In this document: positions 1-9,723 of the stretch, in pieces | Position numbering within the stretch: position 1 is the stretch's first letter | How the letters are laid out: each line of letters starts with the position of its first letter | Assembly (NCBI GenBank): GCA_910574455.1 | Contig: CAJSYZ010000007.1 | Coordinates: 4,368,598 to 4,432,597, forward strand | Source of the DNA: Trichaptum fuscoviolaceum | Lineage: Eukaryota; Basidiomycota; Agaricomycetes; Hymenochaetales; Trichaptaceae | Length of the DNA stretch: 64,000 nucleotides | Reading direction: 5' to 3' | Program-made: the position numbers and the translations under genes | The notes under the pieces: model-generated | Databases searched by the model: none | Seen by the model: only the letters and a program-made list of their open reading frames with translations | What the model was told of the DNA's origin: nothing

Positions 1-85
1 TTGCGCAAGTCTCAATTGCGCTTGCTGCCCCGATGTGGCTCAAATTCAGAACATGTAAGGTTAGCCGCCCTTGAATGGACCTTGC

Positions 86-223
86 TCACCGGAAGCAAAA
101 ACATATATACATTGTCATCTTCGGCCTTGAGTCTTGCTGTCCTGACATTGCTCTCTGGGCTCGAAAGCTTGCTGTCCTGATGCCGCTCGCCGGGAGCAAA
201 ACCATATATACATTGTCATCTTT
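86..223 (+). repeat. Short AT-rich direct repeats in the unit
   Basis: Two imperfect repeats of about 37 bp, about 100 bp apart (86-122 and 187-223), with the pattern CTCACCGGAAGCAAAAACAT followed by ATATACATTGTCATCTT. A third, more diverged member lies just before them in complete units (6491-6527, CTTGCCGGAAGAAAAAACAT). The same set recurs near 6611-6748, 13023-13280 and 51758-52018. Their role is not evident. Confidence 0.7.
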
Positions 224-239
224 GGTGTCCTCGGAACAT

Positions 240-1420
240 GAGTTAGAAGGTGCTCACCGGAAAGAGTTGGGCAAGACAAGCTCAAAAGCTCGCTTAAAGT
301 GCTCAGGGTCGAGTTTCGGGCTCATTCCCTCAGATATTTTGATTATTTTAATGTCAAGCTCTCTCTTCTATAATACAGATTAACTCTGGTATCTAAAACC
401 AATGCAATCGAAGGAGAAACTGAGATAATTTGCACCGGCCGGAGTTGATTACGTAAGCCAGGGTCAATGCGTGCTACCAATCCTGGCCCAACCTCCTGCT
501 CTGCAACCATGACCTGCGAGCAGGCCATTGAACTTATCTCATTGCTCACAACCTCTGGAATTCAGCTTTCTATCGCCATAGGACTCTACACCAGCATGTA
601 AGTCTATGCTGCCCTACATCTCAGCCCCGAAATCCATACACAGAGAGGTGAGTGCTCTCCCGGCCTCTCGCACCTCCTTCCAAGGCTCGCAACGCTCGGG
701 ACACTATCCAGGTCTGATGGAAGGTCCTGAAACACTTGGAAGGCTTCTAGGCTGGACGTAATACCACCCGATAAGCGAAATGTGCGAGCAAAACTGTCCA
801 AATTGCAGAATCTCCGGGTGAGCTCCTCCAAGCTGCTGTAGGCCTGTTCAACACACATTGACAACATACCTAAGTTCTGTGCTGCAATAATGACTACTGA
901 AGTATCAACTATAGACCCCAAGGCTCGAAGATACACCACCCCGCCTCCCCCCAGCTCACGAACTCGACCCGAGCAAGCCGTGCAAGTGCAGCACGGCTCG
1001 TACCTCCCATTCACTCGGAAGACATCTTCCATACTTCGCCTCGCTCTTTTCGCATCAGAAACCAGGGGTTCAGGGTCTCGGCTATGCTGTGGGAATGGCG
1101 CTACTGCGTAACCGCTGTCTGCAATGCCCGGAGGCTGTATTTTTGCGAGCACTTTGCCATCTGCACAGAGAGTGCATTTGGCATATTCTGAGCTTTCTGG
1201 GTGTTTTCTGGAGGATTGGAGGGTGCTGGAGAGGTCTCATGGTGCTGCTGGAGGTCGCTGGAGGTGGTTTGAGGGACGGGACAGGCGGGACAGCTGCAGG
1301 CGCTCGAAACACTCATCCGGACGTATGCCCGGACACTGCAGAAATGAGCCATTCTTCTTCGCTTGGCTTTTTCAATGAGTCGGCGAGTATCGGCCGTCTC
1401 TATTATCTGTCTAGAGCTTT
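240..1420. other. Unit segment with no recognised gene
   Basis: About 1.2 kb between the AT-rich repeats and the promoter-like block. Equivalents are 6765-7945, 13297-14483 and 52025-53205. Open frames of up to 184 codons on the minus strand have low-complexity Cys/Gly/Arg-rich translations, match no family I recognise, and do not survive the indels seen in copy 4. I see no coding support. Confidence 0.5.
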
Positions 1421-1638
1421 CAAAAGGTATAAATACTGGCCCAATCTATCCCCAAGTTCCTCAGGCTCTTTGCCCTCTTCCCTCGTCTCTCGCAGCTCTC
1501 CTGTGTGCACACACTGTAAGTGTCTCCTGGTTTTCGTAGTCAATGCTAAAGCTAACATTTCACTCATAGCTGTTATTACTATATACAATGGTAAGTGCAA
1601 TCTGATTACAGGATTTGTTGATTTCTAACTTGAATTAG
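1421..1638 (+). promoter_or_regulatory. Promoter-like block with TATA box and 5' introns
   Basis: GGTATAAATACT at about 1422 is followed by some 80 bp of pyrimidine-rich sequence, a common arrangement at fungal transcription starts. Two intron-like segments follow: 1516-1569 (GTAAGT, CTAAC, TAG) and 1591-1638 (48 bp, GTAAGT, CTAAC, TAG). The second directly follows an ATG at 1588-1590. It lies upstream and on the same strand as the thioredoxin reductase remnants, so it may be that gene's old promoter and leader (inference). The equivalents are near 7946, 14484 and 53208. Confidence 0.4.
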
Positions 1639-2035
1639 TTTATTGTCTGACTGCGTGCGCAACCTTACCCAAGACCATCTCAAGTTTGTCGCGCATTTGC
1701 ATTGCGAATGAATCTCAAAGTCGCCCTTGAAGAACAAGGAGATCCTACTATGACTTGCGCAAGACGCGATTGCGCGCTGTCTGCGCAATGGTTCGAAACT
1801 GAGAAATGAGTCTGATCGGACCCTAGACTGACAGCAACTCACCGAAATGGTCCTACTTTGAGTGCTTTCTTGTTGTAAGCACTTGTAACTTGTGTCCGTG
1901 AGCTTTCAAGATTGGCGTCTGTCCCTGAAGCGCCGTCCGCGCCGTCGTGACTTGCGTCCGTACCACTACCACTTGCAAATTTGACCTCAACTGTCGCCTA
2001 TACCAGACATCCGAAGACATGTGTGAACACTTTTT

Positions 2036-2913
2036 ATCTCGAATGTAGGACCAGGGTATTGCGACGCGCAGATGGAGTGGTGATGGTGACATTGAAGGTA
2101 CGTCTACAGCACATTCTGTCCGATCCTGTCGATTGCTGAGAATGCCCGAGCAGCGAGTGCGAAGCGTCTGAACCTCAAGGCAAATACATTTATGGCATCA
2201 GCGTATGCGATGGTGATGTACCCATCTATAATGCGCCGTATGCGATGGTGCTATACCAATCTTCCTTTGGATTCTGCGGCGAAGAGGCCGTTCTTGTGTG
2301 ACGCGATGAACTGCGCGCTTCAAAGATCGCCGCAAGCACTGGTGCTGTAATGCGCCGTATGCGATGGTGCTGTACCCATCTTCCTTTGGATTCTGCGGCG
2401 AAGAGGCCGTTTTTGTGTGACGCGATGAACTGCGCGCTTCGAAGATCATGGCGAAACGACTCCTTACACACCCGAAGATTGTGAGCTTAACTGTTCTTAT
2501 CTCCATTATGATCCTCCGTTGATGTTTCCCCAGACTGTTCTCTGGAACACTGGGCCGTTGAATGCCTCGGAGACGGCAACCTTCTCAACAAATTGCGCAT
2601 TCACAACACTAGTACTGGGAAAGAGGCAGATTTACAAGTCAACGGTCTCTTCTACGCAATAGGACACGAGCCTGCAACGGCAATCGTTCGCGGACAACTA
2701 CAAACAGACTCAGACGGATACATTGTAACTGTACCGGGTACAGCGCAGACGAGCATCAAAGGTGTATTCGCTTGTGGGGACGTGCAGGACAAACGTTATC
2801 GTCAAGCAATCACGTCGGCAGGTAGCGGCTGCATGGCTGCGCTTGAAGCTGAGCGACTTCTCGCAGAAGAGGAAGAGGCTGAGGAGGCTGTGGCTAAAGC
2901 TGGAGGAGTCTAA
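2036..2913 (+). pseudogene. TRR1: Thioredoxin reductase remnant, copy 1
   Basis: Thioredoxin reductase is the NADPH/FAD enzyme that reduces thioredoxin in the cytosol. The last exon (2534-2913) closely follows the C-terminal third of fungal TRR1, including the [12 protein letters not shown] stretch and the FAD-binding end [21 protein letters not shown] 53 bp intron (2481-2533) separates it from [19 protein letters not shown]. Further upstream are only broken pieces: an EWSGDGDIE segment (about 2070-2096), SAKRLNLK (about 2160-2182) and three successive VCDG segments. This copy also lacks two bases at about 2550, shifting the last exon. No N-terminal FAD domain is recognisable, so it cannot give a full enzyme. 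It converges on the SUN gene, with 284 bp between stops. Confidence 0.82.
2206..2447 (+). repeat. 119 bp tandem duplication in the reductase active-site exon
   Basis: Segments 2231-2349 and 2350-2447 are direct repeats with a period of 119 bp, and a shorter third relative precedes them at about 2206. The last two each encode CAVCDGA(I/V)PI, the redox-active CxxC motif of thioredoxin reductase, then a broken DSAAEEA and RDELRA region. The duplication is present in all four units (8731, 15270 and about 54008), so it predates the tandem amplification. Confidence 0.75.
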
Positions 2914-3197
2914 GGTTCTTGATTGTATCTGTGTTTTACCGACTCGGGCCTCCGAACATTACCTTGCATTTAGACTTTTTTCTACGGATAGACTGTTGTT
3001 GAAGCATGTACGTATGTATGACGGTTGACGTCGTCGATTCAAGTTACGGATGAAAGATGAAAACTTGCTGAATGATTAATGTACATATTGCGAAGTATAA
3101 ACAATTTGATATGCTCTACAAGTAATGGTGATCAAAAGGAAAGACCGTCAGATGATCCTGGCAAACAGGACATACAGTAGCAATATACTGTTGGATT

Positions 3198-5906
3198 CTA
3201 TGATTCGCTCCTCAACTCCCTACTGCTATCCCCCGCGTCAGAACCCTCAACATCCGTATCTACCCAGCTTTCAGACTCTGTATCGATATCCTGAAACTTT
3301 GTAGGGCTTCCAAGGTCGGGCGATGGATGCCATTGAGAGTGGAGGGTAAGCCCGGCAGCTTGAGCGTCAAGCGTTCGAGCAGTATCTGAAGCATCTCGAG
3401 CACGGTTTTGTAAGGGAGCAAGAGGCTCGCGATAGCTATCACTTCCTACTTGCATCGGTGAACGGGAATGCATCGAGGGCCAAAAGACGTCTGCATCTAT
3501 ACTCTGATTTTTGCTGTCCTCAGGCGTCTTATCCGCATGATCGACCTTCGTCGGGCTCATTTCGACTAAAGCCTGCAGTCCACCTTGCGCGGCCTGCACT
3601 GGGTCGTTCTCCGTCGCTGAAGTTAGACCCACTCGGGGAGTTCGAACGCCTTGCCCTGGACGGATCTCGTGCAAGTGAGCGCTCTTTGCCCACTTCTTCG
3701 CGCTTAGCGGAGAGGGGCCGACTGAAAACGACTGCGCCACGCCAAGTCCGACAGCTGCTGCGCCAGTGGGTGAGTTATGCGAGCTCGATCGACGGAGGCG
3801 CGGATGACCCAAGCTATTTAGACCGCTAGCCAAGCCGTTGATGTGGCCGAAGGAAGAAACAAGGTTAGGCGAACGCGGAGAGTGTCCGTGATATGAGATC
3901 GACGATGGTGTACCCGGTCGGTGAGCAACGAGGTGTCGGGGGACGGGTGAACGAATGTGTGTAGGTAAACGAGGCTTGCTAGGAGATGATAAGGACTGAA
4001 CAGGCGTCCTGCGCTGCGGCGTCCGGTCCTCGTCAGCTCGTCGGCTGCGAGAGGAATCGGGGAAAGGCACCCTTTCGCCGTCATCTCGGACAACGATCGT
4101 GGGCTTCAAGTTCTTAACATTCGGATTCTTCGGTGTCGGAGTCGGGCTCCTTGTCCTCCCACCAAATTTCGTCCACTCTCCACCACTGAGGCTACTCAAA
4201 TGCCGTCTACCCCATTCTCGCAGCGAGTCCCTCCGACTGCTGGACGCGATCAAGGTCTCCCCTCTCGACCCGCGGGTCAGAGCCATGAACACCAACACAG
4301 TCAGCAAGAGGCAGAGCTGTGCAATTCCTAGCCTCTTTTCGAGCACAACTTCATCTGCAAGGTGGCTAAAGCGCCGTTCGAGTTCTCCATGCTCTCGTTC
4401 AAGTCGGCGGCGCTGGGCGGCCCAGTCTTCTGTGGCACGCTGCATATGCTGGGCGTGTGCTTTCCCTATCCCTTCCAATCGACCGAGGTCCTCCTCCAGG
4501 CGGCGAAGAGCCTCGCGCATGGAACGTGTCTGCTCTTCGACATACCGAAGGTAGAGCGTTGCATTCATTTCGAGGGCCCCTAGGCGAGTCATAATTGTGC
4601 GATATATTGATTCACCAGCGCCGACAACAGCGGGTACTCTTGAATCATGTGGGACAATGGTCGGGATGAGAATGGGTTTAGATACTGATGCAGCCACTTG
4701 AGTAGCATGTGAGGATTCAGAGGCAGAAGACTCGATGATAGCTGACGAGGAACTGCTGGTATCGACAATGACTGGCGAGGAAACAGGCAGAACTTGGCTT
4801 GAGACTTGCGAGAAACTCGTTACGATTGACGATGAATCAGAGACTGTCGAAGGAGACTGCGATTTCGCGCTGGCCTCTCTGATTTCGCTCGAGGGAGGCG
4901 TAGATAATTTTGTCGCAGGAACGAGAGTGCTCACAACCGAGGCCTCTCCTTCTACTATTGTTTCCGGTGCTTTGTCTCTCTTCTCATTCGTTTCGCCAAC
5001 CGTCTCTTTTGCCATCGCCACTGCGTCGTGAGGAATTGGAGGAGATATGACAGGAGCTTGTACGGGCTCCTCGATCTCGCCACGCTTCTTCTGAGATTCC
5101 TCTTCCCAAAGGTCCCATTTCCAAGCGTCAAGGTGCGTAAGGCCATATACCCGTAGAAGAGATAGTGGGCAGTAAAATTCGTTCCCATAGTGCGAGTGGA
5201 AGTCAATTCGAATGTACCGGTAGAAGTCTCTTAGGGAAATCGGAGGATGGAAAGACTGAATGAAGTCTGTCAACATCGTATTTATGAGAGAACACAACTG
5301 GCGCACCTGAATTCCACGAATATTCTTCGCTGTGTATCTCCCAGCTGGAGTCCATGCAGCCGGGTCTGGCGTGTCTGTCTGAGCGACACTAACACTGAAC
5401 TCCTTGACCACTCCAGAGAAGAATTCGAAGTTTGCTAACTGCACGGTATCAATTCGGATGTCCTCGCATAGCTCAACTACAACATATTGCTGCTCTCCAG
5501 GAGTCTTGCAAGGGCTGAGCATGTACCTATCCTTCTTCGAGGAAAGAATAGATATGGCATGTTTTGCTGAACGATGTGACCCACGTATACGAGCTGAGCA
5601 GTCAAGGTCGGCATAGTTGAACCTGTCAATCAGAGGAACCCCGAAGTGCGGTGATGGCGCTGGCTCCGGCGCAGACGCCTGGAGTTCTGTTTGAGGCTCA
5701 GAAGAGTGTTGTTGCGAGCTATTGACATTGGGAGCGTTGGCAAACACCCTGCCTGTATCTCGACTAGAACTATCGTTCTCGTGCATCTGAGCCTGCTTCG
5801 CTTTCCAATCGTCGATTTCCTCCGCAGGTTCATTTGAAGGCCGAGGTGTGAGGCAGCATATCGGCGGCTCTGGCGGCCTTTGAGCGAATTTTGAAATGCC
5901 GTGCAA
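3198..5906 (-). CDS. SLP1: SUN-domain protein, SLP1-like, copy 1 (no native start)
   Basis: ER-membrane SUN-like protein of the SLP1/osteopotentia family, implicated in folding of membrane proteins. The open frame of 902 codons contains a SUN-like domain (about residues 90-260, from FNYADLDCSARI to YCPLSLLRVYGLTHL), Ser/Thr-rich linkers and a coiled coil (about 440-525). A transmembrane segment follows (about 535-555, LCLLLTVLVFMAL), then a basic, Ser/Pro-rich tail. A 51 bp segment (5306-5256, GTGCGC..CAG) between IRGIQ and SFHPP is an in-frame intron. The frame opens at a TTG; there is no in-frame ATG upstream, and the first ATG inside is MHENDSSS, 41 codons in. The signal peptide's first nine codons are replaced by foreign DNA, and an 11 bp GC-rich insertion near 5971 shifts the frame there. 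Expression of a secretory-pathway product is doubtful. Confidence 0.85.
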   Translation of the reverse strand: MHGISKFAQRPPEPPICCLTPRPSNEPAEEIDDWKAKQAQMHENDSSSRDTGRVFANAPNVNSSQQHSSEPQTELQASAPEPAPSPHFGVPLIDRFNYADLDCSARIRGSHRSAKHAISILSSKKDRYMLSPCKTPGEQQYVVVELCEDIRIDTVQLANFEFFSGVVKEFSVSVAQTDTPDPAAWTPAGRYTAKNIRGIQVRQLCSLINTMLTDFIQSFHPPISLRDFYRYIRIDFHSHYGNEFYCPLSLLRVYGLTHLDAWKWDLWEEESQKKRGEIEEPVQAPVISPPIPHDAVAMAKETVGETNEKRDKAPETIVEGEASVVSTLVPATKLSTPPSSEIREASAKSQSPSTVSDSSSIVTSFSQVSSQVLPVSSPVIVDTSSSSSAIIESSASESSHATQVAASVSKPILIPTIVPHDSRVPAVVGAGESIYRTIMTRLGALEMNATLYLRYVEEQTRSMREALRRLEEDLGRLEGIGKAHAQHMQRATEDWAAQRRRLEREHGELERRFSHLADEVVLEKRLGIAQLCLLLTVLVFMALTRGSRGETLIASSSRRDSLREWGRRHLSSLSGGEWTKFGGRTRSPTPTPKNPNVKNLKPTIVVRDDGERVPFPDSSRSRRADEDRTPQRRTPVQSLSSPSKPRLPTHIRSPVPRHLVAHRPGTPSSISYHGHSPRSPNLVSSFGHINGLASGLNSLGHPRLRRSSSHNSPTGAAAVGLGVAQSFSVGPSPLSAKKWAKSAHLHEIRPGQGVRTPRVGLTSATENDPVQAAQGGLQALVEMSPTKVDHADKTPEDSKNQSIDADVFWPSMHSRSPMQVGSDSYREPLAPLQNRARDASDTARTLDAQAAGLTLHSQWHPSPDLGSPTKFQDIDTESESWVDTDVEGSDAGDSSRELRSES

Positions 5907-5970
5907 AGCATCGTACGGCGAGGTGGGATCCGCAAGAGCGGGAGATGAGAAGATGAGGGCGAGCAGGCCG

Positions 5971-6600
5971 GCGGCGCGGCGGCGGTAGGCGTGGGTAAGT
6001 CCCGGGCCAGTACAGATACTAGCTGGTGGTCGCTGAAGGGTCGAGAGATCTGCACGACATTGGATCCAATGAATTTGTTAGTAAAAGCAAATGGAAAGGC
6101 CAGCATTGGCTAGAAAGTCCAAAAATGTCGTATGTAGCTCTCTTGGAGACTGGCGCATACTAATTTGCGCATAAGTACGCGAGGCATGGCTAGCAATAAG
6201 CGATGTAGTGGGATGCGAAGCGGGAGAGAAAATTTAGGATTACATGTCCGCGACGCGCGGCCACTTCTTCTCTTGCACTCAAGCTCTCCTCCTCAAGACT
6301 GCCTGCTTCAAGCTCTCCTGCTTCAAGATATTATTGAGATGTTAAACAAACACTCCTTTTGCTTTCAAGACTACAACGGATGGCTGAACCGAGAGTCTCC
6401 ACTTTGCAATACTTATGCCAGCACTTTTGCAAAGATGTGGTCTTGTTCAATTGATTGCGAGTGCATTTGTGACAAGCACAAGACTCATTGCTTGCCGGAA
6501 GAAAAAACATATATATATTGCTATCTTGCGCAAGTCTCAATTGCGCTTGCTGCCCCGATGTGGCTCAAATTCAGAACATGTAAGGTTAGCCGCCCTTGAA
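5971..6600. other. Foreign 5' DNA joined to the SUN gene, unit start
   Basis: Sequence that replaces the native promoter of the SUN gene in copies 1-3 and forms the left part of each unit (12497-13131 and 19045-19523 are equivalent). It contains no recognised gene. It includes repeated TGCTTCAAG/CTCTCCTGC words near 6300 and the transposon's empty target site near 6452. Confidence 0.6.
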
Positions 6601-7945
6601 TGGACCTTGCTCACCGGAAGCAAAAACATATATACATTGTCATCTTCGGCCTTGAGTCTTGCTGTCCTGACATTGCTCTCTGGGCTCGAAAGCTTGCTGT
6701 CCTGATGCCGCTCGCCGGGAGCAAAACCATATATACATTGTCATCTTTGGTGTCCTCGGAACATGAGTTAGAAGGTGCTCACCGGAAAGAGTTGGGCAAG
6801 ACAAGCTCAAAAGCTCGCTTAAAGTGCTCAGGGTCGAGTTTCGGGCTCATTCCCTCAGATATTTTGATTATTTTAATGTCAAGCTCTCTCTTCTATAATA
6901 CAGATTAACTCTGGTATCTAAAACCAATGCAATCGAAGGAGAAACTGAGATAATTTGCACCGGCCGGAGTTGATTACGTAAGCAGGGTCAATGCGTGCTA
7001 CCAATCCTGGCCCAACCTCCTGCTCTGCAACCATGACCTGCGAGCAGGCCATTGAACTTATCTCATTGCTCACAACCTCTGGAATTCAGCTTTCTATCGC
7101 CATAGGACTCTACACCAGCATGTAAGTCTATGCTGCCCTACATCTCAGCCCCGAAATCCATACACAGAGAGGTGAGTGCTCTCCCGGCCTCTCGCACCTC
7201 CTTCCAAGGCTCGCAACGCTCGGGACACTATCCAGGTCTGATGGAAGGTCCTGAAACACTTGGAAGGCTTCTAGGCTGGACGTAATACCACCCGATAAGC
7301 GAAATGTGCGAGCAAAACTGTCCAAATTGCAGAATCTCCGGGTGAGCTCCTCCAAGCTGCTGTAGGCCTGTTCAACACACATTGACAACATACCTAAGTT
7401 CTGTGCTGCAATAATGACTACTGAAGTATCAACTATAGACCCCAAGGCTCGAAGATACACCACCCCGCCTCCCCCCAGCTCACGAACTCGACCCGAGCAA
7501 GCCGTGCAAGTGCAGCACGGCTCGTACCTCCCATTCACTCGGAAGACATCTTCCATACTTCGCCTCGCTCTTTTCGCATCAGAAACCAGGGGTTCAGGGT
7601 CTCGGCTATGCTGTGGGAATGGCGCTACTGCGTAACCGCTGTCTGCAATGCCCGGAGGCTGTATTTTTGCGAGCACTTTGCCATCTGCACAGAGAGTGCA
7701 TTTGGCATATTCTGAGCTTTCTGGGTGTTTTCTGGAGGATTGGAGGGTGCTGGAGAGGTCTCATGGTGCTGCTGGAGGTCGCTGGAGGTGGTTTGAGGGA
7801 CGGGACAGGCGGGACAGCTGCACGGCGCTCGAAACACTCATCCGGACGTATGCCCGGACACTGCAGAAATGAGCCATTCTTCTTCGCTTGGCTTTTTCAA
7901 TGAGTCGGCGAGTATCGGCCGTCTCTATTATCTGTCTAGAGCTTT

Positions 7946-8163
7946 CAAAAGGTATAAATACTGGCCCAATCTATCCCCAAGTTCCTCAGGCTCTTTGCCC
8001 TCTTCCCTCGTCTCTCGCAGCTCTCCTGTGTGCACACACTGTAAGTGTCTCCTGGTTTTCGTAGTCAATGCTAAAGCTAACATTTCACTCATAGCTGTTA
8101 TTACTATATACAATGGTAAGTGCAATCTGATTACAGGATTTGTTGATTTCTAACTTGAATTAG
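7946..8163 (+). promoter_or_regulatory. Promoter-like block, copy 2
   Basis: Same arrangement as at 1421-1638: GGTATAAATACT, a pyrimidine-rich stretch, and two intron-like GTAAGT...CTAAC...TAG segments, on the strand of the thioredoxin reductase remnant. Confidence 0.38.
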
Positions 8164-8560
8164 TTTATTGTCTGACTGCGTGCGCAACCTTACCCAAGAC
8201 CATCTCAAGTTTGTCGCGCATTTGCATTGCGAATGAATCTCAAAGTCGCCCTTGAAGAACAAGGAGATCCTACTATGACTTGCGCAAGACGCGATTGCGC
8301 GCTGTCTGCGCAATGGTTCGAAACTGAGAAATGAGTCTGATCGGACCCTAGACTGACAGCAACTCACCGAAATGGTCCTACTTTGAGTGCTTTCTTGTTG
8401 TAAGCACTTGTAACTTGTGTCCGTGAGCTTTCAAGATTGGCGTCTGTCCCTGAAGCGCCGTCCGCGCCGTCGTGACTTGCGTCCGTACCACTACCACTTG
8501 CAAATTTGACCTCAACTGTCGCCTATACCAGACATCCGAAGACATGTGTGAACACTTTTT

Positions 8561-9439
8561 ATCTCGAATGTAGGACCAGGGTATTGCGACGCGCAGATGG
8601 AGTGGTGATGGTGACATTGAAGGTACGTCTACAGCACATTCTGTCCGATCCTGTCGATTGCTGAGAATGCCCGAGCAGCGAGTGCGAAGCGTCTGAACCT
8701 CAAGGCAAATACATTTATGGCATCAGCGTATGCGATGGTGATGTACCCATCTATAATGCGCCGTATGCGATGGTGCTATACCAATCTTCCTTTGGATTCT
8801 GCGGCGAAGAGGCCGTTCTTGTGTGACGCGATGAACTGCGCGCTTCAAAGATCGCCGCAAGCACTGGTGCTGTAATGCGCCGTATGCGATGGTGCTGTAC
8901 CCATCTTCCTTTGGATTCTGCGGCGAAGAGGCCGTTTTTGTGTGACGCGATGAACTGCGCGCTTCGAAGATCATGGCGAAACGACTCCTTACACACCCGA
9001 AGATTGTGAGCTTAACTGTTCTTATCTCCATTATGATCCTCCGTTGATGTTTCCCCAGACTGTTCTCTGGAACACTGTGGCCGTTGAATGCCTCGGAGAC
9101 GGCAACCTTCTCAACAAATTGCGCATTCACAACACTAGTACTGGGAAAGAGGCAGATTTACAAGTCAACGGTCTCTTCTACGCAATAGGACACGAGCCTG
9201 CAACGGCAATCGTTCGCGGACAACTACAAACAGACTCAGACGGATACATTGTAACTGTACCGGGTACAGCGCAGACGAGCATCAAAGGTGTATTCGCTTG
9301 TGGGGACGTGCAGGACAAACGTTATCGTCAAGCAATCACGTCGGCAGGTAGCGGCTGCATGGCTGCGCTTGAAGCTGAGCGACTTCTCGCAGAAGAGGAA
9401 GAGGCTGAGGAGGCTGTGGCTAAAGCTGGAGGAGTCTAA
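8561..9439 (+). pseudogene. TRR1: Thioredoxin reductase remnant, copy 2
   Basis: As in copy 1, but the last exon is uninterrupted. The intron is 9006-9058 and the exon is 9059-9439, giving 126 residues from [10 protein letters not shown] to the stop. The exon includes the NADPH/FAD-domain signature ending [19 protein letters not shown] and an acidic EEEEAEEA tail. The upstream exons are equally broken (triplicated active-site segment, in-frame stop in the VFV-RDEL region). It is therefore a 5'-decayed pseudogene with a clean 3' exon. Confidence 0.83.
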
Positions 9440-9723
9440 GGTTCTTGATTGTATCTGTGTTTTACCGACTCGGGCCTCCGAACATTACCTTGCATTTAGA
9501 CTTTTTTCTACGGATAGACTGTTGTTGAAGCATGTACGTATGTATGACGGTTGACGTCGTCGATTCAAGTTACGGATGAAAGATGAAAACTTGCTGAATG
9601 ATTAATGTACATATTGCGAAGTATAAACAATTTGATATGCTCTACAAGTAATGGTGATCAAAAGGAAAGACCGTCAGATGATCCTGGCAAACAGGACATA
9701 CAGTAGCAATATACTGTTGGATT

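Larger units (their letters stand above)
1..5970. repeat. Tandem unit copy 1 (left-truncated)
   Basis: First copy of a unit of about 6.53 kb repeated head to tail. Position 1 is equivalent to 6526 in copy 2 and 13058 in copy 3, so the window opens inside the unit. The right limit is set where copy 4, which carries the native SUN gene start, stops matching (after GAGCAGGCCG, ending 5970 here and 57817 in copy 4). Contents in order are AT-rich short repeats, about 1.2 kb without a recognised gene, a promoter-like block, thioredoxin reductase remnants (+) and the SUN-domain gene (-). Seen directly: near-identity of copies 1 and 2 over the whole unit, with differences such as CACTGGGCC against CACTGTGGCC at 2550. 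Confidence 0.93.

Noticed and set aside
604..1312. Open frames of 70-184 codons in the unit (and at 7128, 13660 and 52365) as a protein-coding gene
   Set aside because: No recognised domain, overlapping frames on both strands, conserved only because the units are recent duplicates, and disrupted in unit 4.
3458..4554. Plus-strand frames of 123-151 codons opposite the SUN gene (and their copies)
   Set aside because: They are shadows of the minus-strand coding sequence with Arg/Ser-rich translations and no independent support.
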